From NCBI GenBank assembly GCA_910585995.1, contig CAJUGG010000060.1:1-12606 (forward strand): DNA of 12,606 nucleotides. Direction: 5' to 3'. Positions within the stretch are counted from its first letter, which is position 1. Each line of letters begins with the position of its first letter. Below the pieces are notes generated by a model. The model did not search any database, was not told the DNA's origin, and saw only the letters and a list, made by a program, of their open reading frames with translations. A program made the position numbers and the translations under genes. Origin of the DNA: an uncultured Lachnospiraceae bacterium. GTDB taxonomy: Bacteria > Bacillota > Clostridia > Lachnospirales > Lachnospiraceae. This document shows positions 7,012 to 12,521 of the stretch, one piece after another.

Positions 7012-7829
7012 ATGGCAGATTTTATGATACGTTTTCTCTTATGCAATCTGTGGATCAGCATCATCGTCCTGTTCTTAGCTGTCAAATATTGGCTGAGAGA
7101 GCGGCTGACCCGCCAGATGCATTACAATCTGTGGTTTTTGCTGCTTGGATTACTGGCAGTGCCTTTTCTTCCGGCGTCTGCTGGCCGATATCCTGGCATC
7201 CCTGATGATCGCAGGTCTTTTATTAGGATGTGTCCCATTTCTGTCTATACAGGCTGCAGACCACAACCACTACCCTTTTTCAGAGACAGACCATCAGATC
7301 CGCTGTCTGGATCTCACGGATGAGTTTGCAGAATATGACGGCAGTTTTGTGTTGTATGATCCTGTCAAAGATACCTGGATGATCTATCAGATGGAAAACG
7401 CCACCACGCGTATCGCTCCTGCTTCCACTTATAAAATATATGATTCTCTGTTCAGTTTGGACGCCGGAATCATCACACCAGAGCAGTCCTTGCTCCCATG
7501 GAATGAAGTGCACTATCCGTACGACTTGTGGAACACCGATCAGACCCTGGCTTCTGTCATGCAACATTCTGTTACCTGGTATTTTCAGGCTCTTGACCAG
7601 CAGTCTGACCTGAACACCATCCGGGATTATATCCAGAACATCGGTTATGGCAACCAACTTGCATTTTCTCCAGAACATATACAGACCGTAAAAGATGCTA
7701 TTCGCCTCTCTTCCACTGCATACGGCACATGCCTCAGGACTCGTGGCAGCCGAGCTTACACATTGTGTCCTCTCTGATCTGGGACTTTGGGAAACTTCTG
7801 CCGTTTCAGAAAGAAAACCACTATCATGA
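7012..7829 (+). pseudogene. blaR1: BlaR1-type beta-lactam sensor/protease, three internal deletions
   Basis: Homologues are about 600 residues; this relic spans only 818 bases in three frames. It starts normally (AAAGGAAC upstream) with the first two membrane helices of the M56 protease domain, up to LLLGLLAVPFLPA. A first deletion around 7170-7195 removes essentially all of the M56 domain, including the HExxH zinc site, and shifts frame into the last helix, LASLMIAGLLLGCVPFLSI. The penicillin-sensor domain follows: GSFVLYDPVKDTWMIY, and the acylated serine in APASTYKIY (S-x-x-K). A second, in-frame deletion near 7655-7668 joins NIGYGNQL to FSPEHIQTVKDAIRLSS. A third near 7725-7737 removes the KTG box and shifts into the family C-terminus GLVAAELTHCVLSDLGLW, which ends at 7829. 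It cannot act as a sensor-protease. Confidence 0.88.
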
Positions 7830-7841
7830 ATGGATATCTTA

Positions 7842-7850
7842 TGATATAAT
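7842..7850 (+). promoter_or_regulatory. Extended -10 promoter for the VanW-domain gene
   Basis: TGA followed by TATAAT (7845-7850) forms an extended -10 element about 52 bases before the VanW-gene ATG. No good -35 box is present. It lies just past the end of the blaR1 relic. Confidence 0.5.
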
Positions 7851-7902
7851 CTATTCTAGAGATCTTGGATCTTAAATATTATGAATCACTGGGAGGAACA
7901 AT

Positions 7903-8748
7903 ATGAAACCCAAAATAAGTAACTGTATTTCTATGCTCTTGTGCTTCTGTCTGCTGTGGGGAAGTGCCGTACCTGTTATGGCAGCGCCAGCTGCCCTTAC
8001 CAGTCTAACATTCGATATGGATTATTATTACAATACCTATCCGGATCTTCAGACTGCATTAGGCTACGACTACAACCTGTTATACCAGCATTATCTTAAT
8101 TCCGGACTGGCAGAAGGCCGCTCCGGCAGTGCAGAATTTAACTGTCTGGTATACAGGAATCAGTACCCGGACCTGCAGGCATCCTTTGGAACGGACTATC
8201 TGGCCTACTGTGTTCACTATGAGACCCATGGAAAAGCAGAAGGCAGAAGCGCGGCTGGCGACGGCAGTGCACTTGTCACCTCTGTTGCGGAAGCAGCACC
8301 TGCTTCCACGCTGATCGGCAGCTATGCAACCGCTTACAATGCAAACATATCACGTGCAGTCAATGTATCTTTGGCGGCATCGAGAATCAACGGCATGATC
8401 ATAAATCCCGGCGAGAGCTTTTCTTTTAACCAGGCGATCCTGCCAAGAACCACCGCCAACGGCTATGTGGAAGCCAATATGATCGTCAATAAAAAATATG
8501 TACTTGGAATCGGCGGAGGCATCTGTCAGGTATCCTCCACGTTGTACGCAGCTATGCTGGACGCTGGACTGCCTGCCACAGAGAGACATCCACATTCCCT
8601 GCAAGTAGGTTATATTCCTGAAGGAATGGATGCCACCATCTCCGGCAGCGCACTGGATCTTAAGTTTACCAATATCTTTGCACAGCCCCTTCAGATCCAG
8701 GCATCTGCAGATCAGGGTACATTGACGATATCACTTTACACACTGTAA
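7903..8748 (+). CDS. Exported VanW-domain protein with two N-terminal YPDLQ repeats
   Basis: This 281-residue protein has a clear signal peptide (about 1-27, cleavage likely after VMA). Two imperfect 39-40-residue repeats follow, at 36-75 and 79-117, sharing Y-x3-YPDLQ-x2-G-x-DY and ending in G-x-AEGRS. Such repeats occur in clostridial cell-surface proteins. Residues 140-280 are the VanW domain: NPGESFSFNQAILPRT, NGYVEANMIVNKKYVLGIGGGICQVSSTLY, ERHPHSLQVGYIPEGMDATI. GGGICQVSSTLY is the family hallmark with its conserved cysteine. VanW was named from vancomycin-resistance clusters, but its biochemical role is not established. GGGAGGAAC precedes the ATG. It is intact. I infer a cell-wall-associated role outside the membrane. 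Confidence 0.9.
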   Translation: MKPKISNCISMLLCFCLLWGSAVPVMAAPAALTSLTFDMDYYYNTYPDLQTALGYDYNLLYQHYLNSGLAEGRSGSAEFNCLVYRNQYPDLQASFGTDYLAYCVHYETHGKAEGRSAAGDGSALVTSVAEAAPASTLIGSYATAYNANISRAVNVSLAASRINGMIINPGESFSFNQAILPRTTANGYVEANMIVNKKYVLGIGGGICQVSSTLYAAMLDAGLPATERHPHSLQVGYIPEGMDATISGSALDLKFTNIFAQPLQIQASADQGTLTISLYTL

Positions 8749-8755
8749 CATTACC

Positions 8756-8768
8756 GTGACCACGTCAC
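8756..8768. promoter_or_regulatory. GTGAC-CAC-GTCAC dyad at the thioredoxin promoter (candidate Crp/Fnr-type site)
   Basis: A 5-bp inverted repeat separated by 3 bases abuts the -35 box of the thioredoxin promoter. It resembles the Crp half-site (GTGA/TCAC) but with one base less spacing than the canonical N6. The neighbouring minus-strand gene encodes a Crp/Fnr-family regulator, so a regulatory link is plausible but unproven. Confidence 0.35.
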
Positions 8769-8796
8769 AGACATCAGAAATGGGTAATGATATACT
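8768..8796 (+). promoter_or_regulatory. Promoter for the thioredoxin gene
   Basis: CAGACA (8768-8773) and TATACT (8791-8796) are 17 bases apart, with TG one base before the -10 box. The leader to the ATG at 8829 is about 26 bases. Confidence 0.55.
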
Positions 8797-8828
8797 ACAG
8801 CCAGACAAAAGAAAGGTAGGTATTGATC

Positions 8829-9137
8829 ATGTCCGTACTCATCGTAAACAAAGATAATTTTGATTCTGTGATCACCAGCACAAAACCTGTACTTTTAGAT
8901 TTCTATGCCAACTGGTGCGCCCCTTGTCGTATGCTATCTCCTATCGTGGAGGAAATTGCAGAAGAATATCCGCAATATCTGGTTGGCAAGGTCAATGTAA
9001 GTGAAGAGTCCGAACTGGCACAGAGATTTCAAGTCGCAAATATCCCGACACTGGTTGTCATCAAAGATGGAAAAATCATCCACCAGTCCGCAGGAGCAAG
9101 ACCAAAAGCAGATGTTCTGGCCCTGCTAATGGGCTAA
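8829..9137 (+). CDS. trxA: Thioredoxin
   Basis: This is a 102-residue single-domain thioredoxin, a cytoplasmic disulfide reductase. The active site WCAPC is at about residues 28-32 after VLLDFYAN; the cis-proline loop is in VANIPTLVVIKDGK, and the terminal helix ends in ALLMG. The ATG at 8829 follows AAGGTAGG at good spacing; an in-frame TTG at 8823 is not needed. The first Cys pair is followed by Arg rather than the common Lys, which is a frequent variant. It ends convergently with the Crp-like gene, sharing 12 bases at the stops. Nearby Crp-like and flavodoxin/ferredoxin genes give the area a redox character. No thioredoxin reductase gene is in the window. Confidence 0.95.
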   Translation: MSVLIVNKDNFDSVITSTKPVLLDFYANWCAPCRMLSPIVEEIAEEYPQYLVGKVNVSEESELAQRFQVANIPTLVVIKDGKIIHQSAGARPKADVLALLMG

Positions 9138-9800
9138 TTGGCGGAGGCGTTTTTTATCCCGTATGGTGACACCGCCTCTTACTACTTCCACCATTTTCTC
9201 ATTGGCAAAATATTTCAGCATCCTGGATACTACTTCACGGGCAGATCCCATATAGCGGGCAATCTGCCCGTGTGTCAATGCAATCGTATCAGAACCGGTC
9301 CTTGCGGATTCATCCAGAAGAAAGATTGCCAGCCGCTTATCCATGCTCATAAACAGAATCTGCTGCATCACCCACATCACATCCGAAAAACGTCCCACTG
9401 CTGTCTCCAGCGCAAAGATCCGGATATCCGGATTGCGTTCTGAGACCGCTGCAAATGCAGGCCCGCTGATCACACAGCACTCGCTGTCTTCCTCTGCGTC
9501 TATGAACACATCAAATGTAACGGCAGACAGCACACAAGAAGCCGACAACATACACAGATCGCCTTTGTGCAGGCGATAGAGTGTGATATCTTTCCCTTCC
9601 TCCGACATCATATACAGTCTCAGACTGCCTGAGCGGACCAGGATCACCCCAGAACATTCATCTCCATCATGAACATTCGTTCCTTTTGGATAGTTGACTA
9701 TGTATGAATTTTGACAGATCATATCTCTGTCCGCACTCGATATCTTTTCCCAAAAAGGAAAGATCTCTTTGTAGATGGACGCAAACGCCGTCTCTGACAT
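9126..9800 (-). CDS. Crp/Fnr-family transcriptional regulator
   Basis: This is a 224-residue regulator. Residues about 20-130 form the cyclic-nucleotide-binding-type beta roll (DGDECSGVILVRSGSLRLYM, then DITLYRLHKGDLCML). The dimer helix spans about 130-160, and the C-terminal winged HTH contains LTHGQIARYMGSAREVVSRMLKYF (176-198) and VEVVRGGVTI. The start at 9800 is chosen because GGGAGG lies just upstream and the 54 residues further upstream in the frame are antisense-free overlap with the ferredoxin gene coding in another frame. It lacks the N-terminal cysteine cluster of true Fnr. It has six cysteines in the sensor region, including CC at 108-109, which could be redox-sensitive, but this is a guess. 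It lies 23 bases after the flavodoxin/ferredoxin relic and is probably cotranscribed with it. Confidence 0.9.
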   Translation of the reverse strand: MSETAFASIYKEIFPFWEKISSADRDMICQNSYIVNYPKGTNVHDGDECSGVILVRSGSLRLYMMSEEGKDITLYRLHKGDLCMLSASCVLSAVTFDVFIDAEEDSECCVISGPAFAAVSERNPDIRIFALETAVGRFSDVMWVMQQILFMSMDKRLAIFLLDESARTGSDTIALTHGQIARYMGSAREVVSRMLKYFANEKMVEVVRGGVTIRDKKRLRQLAH

Positions 9801-9823
9801 GTTGCTCTCGCCTCCCTGTGATC

Positions 9824-10587
9824 TTATGATAAGAAATATTCCCGTTCTCTGCGAACAGAGCTTAACGCACCCAGTTTCTGATTCATCTGCTCCTGCAAAG
9901 GCGGCGGAAGTATCCGGGCATGTTGTGTACAGGCAGCCACGCAGGCCATGCATAACATACAATGATTAGCATCCGTGACAATTGCACCATTTTCTAAGCA
10001 GACCGCACCCGAAGGACAGACCGACTCAAAGGTTCTGCACTGGATACAAGCAGGCTGCAAACAGGTGTCACCGGCATATTCATCCGCGCTTTGTATAGAT
10101 GATTGCCCGGAACACTTACCGGACAGTCTGCGCCCTTTTCAAGCTTCTCTAACACTTTCGCAGCAAATTTCAAGATCTCCTCTCTGTCCTGCTCATCAGG
10201 TCTTCCCTTTCCGACTGCTGGCACGATAGAATGTTGTGCGATACAAGCCGCAGAAGCTAAGATCTGAAATCCTCTCTCCATCATAATGTCATTTAATTCC
10301 AGCAGCGCATCTTCATAGGCACGTGTACCATATACCGCCAAGGTAACTGCCTTTTTCCCTTTTCCCTCCAAAGACTTAAGCTTATCCGCCGCAAGAGCCG
10401 GAATCCTGCCACCAAAGACCGGAACTGCCACAACCACAAGCTCGCTCTCAGGAATCTCTGCCACCTGGTCTCTCTTCCCCAAATCCACCGGATGAATCTC
10501 CTCAGAAAGTCCCTGACATAAGATCTCCCCTGTCTTTTTTGTGCCTCCTGTAGGACTGAAATAATAAAAATCGGTTCTGTTAAGCAT
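9824..10587 (-). pseudogene. EFR1-type flavodoxin/ferredoxin fusion, frameshifted
   Basis: The intact family is an N-terminal flavodoxin-like domain followed by a two-cluster 4Fe-4S ferredoxin. Here the first part runs from the ATG at 10587 (AAGGAG upstream): FYYFSPTGGTKKTGE as the FMN phosphate loop, VVVAVPVFGGRIPA, and YGTRAYEDALLEL. The frame is lost near 10057-10060, between MPVTPVC and QPACIQC. The remaining ferredoxin is readable in the next frame to 9824, ending in the family tail ILPPPLQEQMNQKLGAL. The lesion fits loss of one TTGC from an ancestral TTGCTTGC (restoring PVCLQPAC). The first cluster also has Phe where the third cysteine should be (CIQCRTFESVCP), a second defect; the second cluster CMLCMACVAAC is complete. 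Its normal role is low-potential electron transfer. Downstream it is coupled to the Crp-like gene. Confidence 0.82.
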
Positions 10588-10617
10588 TGGTTTTTCTCCT
10601 TAGAATTATTTTGACCT

Positions 10618-10646
10618 ATTATATCAACATTCCCTGCTTTATTCAA
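10618..10646 (-). promoter_or_regulatory. Promoter for the flavodoxin/ferredoxin-crp operon
   Basis: On the minus strand TTGAAT (10641-10646) and TATAAT (10618-10623) are 17 bases apart, with TG one base before the -10. The leader to the ATG at 10587 is about 23 bases. It faces away from the strong plus-strand promoter at 10698. Confidence 0.62.
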
Positions 10647-10697
10647 TCCTTATCTCTTTTCTGTATCCCCCAGGCATTCCAAGAAGTCATTTTTATC

Positions 10698-10726
10698 TTG
10701 ACACTTCTCTCATCCTGTGATAAGAT
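10698..10726 (+). promoter_or_regulatory. Near-consensus promoter for the small unknown gene
   Basis: A perfect TTGACA (10698-10703) lies 17 bases from TAAGAT (10721-10726), with TG one base before the -10 box. This is the best -35 in the window and suggests strong constitutive or repressor-controlled expression. Confidence 0.7.
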
Positions 10727-10730
10727 AAAT

Positions 10731-10768
10731 TTGATTGAAATTTTTCTATCAAATTTTTCAAAAATCAA
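10731..10768 (+). promoter_or_regulatory. AT-rich leader inverted repeat running into the ribosome site
   Basis: TTGAT-TGAAA (10731-10740) is mirrored by TTTCA-AAA-ATCAA (10756-10768), giving a 10-bp stem with a 3-base bulge. The right arm overlaps the first bases of the AAGGAGG ribosome site (10767-10773). It may be an operator in DNA or a leader hairpin limiting translation. The stem is all A-T except two G-C pairs, so stability is modest. Confidence 0.35.
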
Positions 10769-10780
10769 GGAGGTATTTCT

Positions 10781-11176
10781 ATGTTGCAGCTATCCGTCAA
10801 TATTAATCTTGAGGTATTATTTGATGAAGATACCCACACTTGCAGCATCAAAAACCAAGCAGTTCAAGTGCAAACACCTTATGATCTCCCGCTGAAAATG
10901 GAGCATATCCTTGGTGTCGCTGAAAAAAGATATGGGATTTTCACTCTGGGTTCAAAGTCTGTGATTGGACAGGTGCTGCCTCGTGACACAGATATCACGG
11001 TGATCTTTGAAGGCAATTCCTACCCTGCACATACGCACAAAACAACCGCCGGACGCATAGACCGCCTGTCTTCCCTTTTAAATCTGCAACATCTTCATGT
11101 AAACACCCGGTTGGCATATGAATACAATGTTGACAAAAAAGAACTTCTCGTCTCCATGCCAAAATCCTCCCTTTAA
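10781..11176 (+). CDS. Small protein of unknown function
   Basis: I do not recognise this 131-residue protein. It is a convincing gene: near-consensus promoter, AAGGAGG seven bases before the ATG, normal codon use and a hairpin at its stop. There is no signal peptide, membrane helix or cysteine cluster. It is rich in alternating hydrophobic/polar segments that suggest beta strands (LSVNINLEVLF, TDITVIFEGNSYPAHTH). The segment HKTTAGRIDRLSSLL followed by HVNTRLAYEYNVDKKELLV looks like a beta-barrel DNA-binding module of the kind fused to some nucleases, but that is only an impression. It stands alone, between a divergent redox operon and a convergent gene remnant. Homology search and structure prediction would be decisive. 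Confidence 0.75.
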   Translation: MLQLSVNINLEVLFDEDTHTCSIKNQAVQVQTPYDLPLKMEHILGVAEKRYGIFTLGSKSVIGQVLPRDTDITVIFEGNSYPAHTHKTTAGRIDRLSSLLNLQHLHVNTRLAYEYNVDKKELLVSMPKSSL

Positions 11177-11186
11177 TGGGAGGATT
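11163..11186. terminator. Hairpin enclosing both convergent stop codons
   Basis: A perfect 9-bp stem (AATCCTCCC and GGGAGGATT) has the 6-base loop TTTAAT. The TAA of the plus-strand unknown gene (11174-11176) and the TAA of the minus-strand remnant (11173-11175) both lie in the loop. Neither side has a long U tract (TTTTGG leftward, CCCCTAAG rightward), so termination would be weak, but the position fits a shared 3' end. Confidence 0.5.
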
Positions 11187-11325
11187 CCCCTAAGATCTCT
11201 GTGGTCCTTGCTGGTAATTCAGCGGCTCTTTGCTGCAGCTTTGCGAGTTTTTCTTTTTCTCCCTTTTCGGAAAGTCCCAGTTCGTTTAAATGTTGCTGAT
11301 GAAATACATGTATAAATATACATTT
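11173..11325 (-). pseudogene. C-terminal remnant of an unrecognised gene
   Basis: An open stretch of 50 codons without a start ends in LNELGLSEKGEKEKLAKLQQ and then a short tail, stopping at 11173. The charged, helix-forming, leucine-spaced composition looks like a real protein C-terminus. Its stop is placed exactly inside a hairpin loop opposite the stop of the neighbouring gene, which argues for former coding. The frame is closed at 11326-11328 by a stop, inside AT-rich sequence. It may be the tail of the gene that begins at 11622, with the middle scrambled or deleted, but I cannot show this. Confidence 0.4.
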
Positions 11326-11352
11326 TCAAAGATTTTATACATTTTGAAAATG
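11321..11352. repeat. AT-rich inverted and direct repeat
   Basis: CATTTTCAAA (11321-11330) and TTTGAAAATG (11343-11352) form a 10-bp inverted repeat with 12 bases between. The same arms also read as an imperfect direct repeat, TATACATTTT-C/G-AAA, starting at 11317 and 11336. It covers the end of the minus-strand gene at 11335. It is perhaps a terminator without G-C pairs, or the scar of a rearrangement. Confidence 0.35.
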
Positions 11353-11622
11353 TGTTAAACTGATTGTTAAATAGTAGGTATCCTTTATATAGGCATATAA
11401 AGTATTGATGAATAAATAATATTTTAAAAAGTAAGCCCATCCCGCGTCACAGTCCTCATTTGTACCTGGGACATAGTTGTAAAAGGAGCTTTCCTTATAC
11501 AGAAAAATAATGTCCAAAAGAGGGCTTAATACCTCCTTGATCAGCATCTCACTTCCCGCATTGTGCACCCAGCGATTCGTTCCGTCCGTCATCTGTGTGT
11601 GTTTCATTTTCTTCTTCTTCAT
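11335..11622 (-). CDS. Small hypothetical protein, probably a truncated gene
   Basis: The ATG at 11622 is preceded by AGGAGG at ideal spacing, so initiation here is credible. The 95-residue product starts with a lysine-rich run (MKKKKMKHTQM) and has an unrecognised body: TDGTNRWVHNAGSEMLIKEV, YKESSFYNYVPGTNEDCDAG. The last 30 residues come from AT-rich DNA (YYLFINTLYAYIKDTYYL) and look less like the original protein, which suggests that the true C-terminus has been lost. There is no signal peptide. A TATAAT at 11692-11697 (minus) may be its promoter, without a good -35. I do not recognise the family. Confidence 0.45.
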   Translation of the reverse strand: MKKKKMKHTQMTDGTNRWVHNAGSEMLIKEVLSPLLDIIFLYKESSFYNYVPGTNEDCDAGWAYFLKYYLFINTLYAYIKDTYYLTISLTHFQNV

Positions 11623-11702
11623 ATCTTCCTCCTGGTTTTGCAATACTATTTTGCAACTTGTTTCAATTGTTAAGGTTCATCTTTAAACCCTATTATAACA
11701 GC

Positions 11703-11728
11703 AAAAAAGGCGGAAATTTCCACCTTTT
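11703..11728 (-). terminator. Intrinsic terminator after the WYL gene
   Basis: On the minus strand AAAAGGTGG and CCGCCTTTT pair fully (one U-G wobble) around AAATTT and run into a six-T tract. On the plus strand the same position would be a C-A mismatch, so the structure is tuned to leftward transcripts. It lies 29 bases past the WYL stop. Confidence 0.78.
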
Positions 11729-11756
11729 CTGCAAAAACACGATACTATTTTTTCGT

Positions 11757-12521
11757 TCATTTATCATGAACGTCTCCATACATTTCCTTCAGATTCCGAA
11801 TTTTCTCAATTACCCTCTCCCGCACCGATTCCGGGGCAAGCACCTCCACCCGATCACTGTACTGAAAAGCCCAGTTTACCATCCCGAACGGGGAGCACTC
11901 CACATGCACAATATCATCATAGGGAGCTTCCTTCTCCGTACGTATATATCTGAAATTGTCCCCGAACCAGTCATGGAGAAAGTTATAATCCGGCCGTATC
12001 CTGCCTGATGGATCAATCTCATACTTTTCCTTCCTTACATGCTCCAGTTTCTTTTGATACGTATAGCCGTTAAAATAAAAACAAACGCACACATGATGCT
12101 CAATCGCTTTTTGTATCACAAGCAGATTTTCCCTCAGCAATTCCCGGTCGGCAAGCTGCGGCTCCTGGATTTTAAAGATCTGCTTCGGTCCTTTTTTGTA
12201 AAATTTTGTTGTCAGATTTTCCTCTATCTTTTTGATCAGGGCATTTGCCGACCGGGTATCCAGGGTTTTGGATGCCAGCACGCCTTCGATGAGACTGTTG
12301 ATTTCCTCATAGGAAAAGGTCCGGTTGTAATACAGGCCATGAATACGCATGGAACGTCTGGTGTAGGTTTCCTTATCTCCCAGGTATTCCGAAATCTCCG
12401 GATCGTTTCGCATGTCCGACTGCCGGACAGGATGCTCCCTGTCCGTGTTTTTCTTCAAATACTCAAGAATCTTGAACATTCTTTCAACTTTAGACGCCTT
12501 TTTTAGCTCCCTTTTTGCTAT
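11757..12521 (-). pseudogene. WYL-domain regulator with two internal deletions and an ATA in place of the start codon
   Basis: The frame from ATG 12479 gives 240 residues, but close clostridial relatives are roughly 400. Residues 1-38 are the N-terminal HTH (ILEYLKKNTDREHPVRQSDM, YLGDKETY). Sequence then jumps to RRSMRIHGLYYNRTFSYEEI, skipping the acidic linker. The central part to FNGYTYQKKLEHVRKEKY (153) is intact. It then jumps to DPSGRIRPDYNFLHDWFGDNF, skipping the core WYL strands that bind ligand, and continues to the normal C-terminus CSPFGMVNWAFQYSDRVEVL. Both joins are in frame. The codons upstream of ATG 12479 read AKRELKKASKVER, the usual family N-terminus, preceded by ATA at 12519-12521, with AAGGGAG just upstream: the expected ATG appears mutated. 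Residual expression from ATG 12479 is possible, with only a weak ribosome site. The role would be transcriptional control; the target is unknown. Confidence 0.72.

Noticed and set aside
7012..7777. Two small novel membrane proteins after blaI
   Set aside because: Their segments match consecutive parts of BlaR1 in order, so they are pieces of one broken gene.
9138..9175. Terminator between thioredoxin and the Crp-like gene
   Set aside because: GGCGGAGGCG precedes six T residues, but no compact stem can be formed; it is also coding sequence of the Crp-like gene.
9801..9962. 54-residue N-terminal extension of the Crp-like regulator
   Set aside because: It is coding for the ferredoxin tail in another frame, and GGGAGG marks the ATG at 9800 as the start.
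9824..10060. Independent small ferredoxin gene
   Set aside because: It has no ribosome site, starts only at a TTG created by the frameshift and continues the flavodoxin/ferredoxin family directly.
10040..10066. Programmed ribosomal frameshift in the ferredoxin gene
   Set aside because: There is no slippery heptamer or downstream structure, and loss of one TTGC unit is simpler; the Cys-to-Phe change also points to decay.
12413..12429. TGTCCG-n5-CGGACA inverted repeat
   Set aside because: It is inside the WYL coding sequence, is not near a promoter and is explained by the codons.
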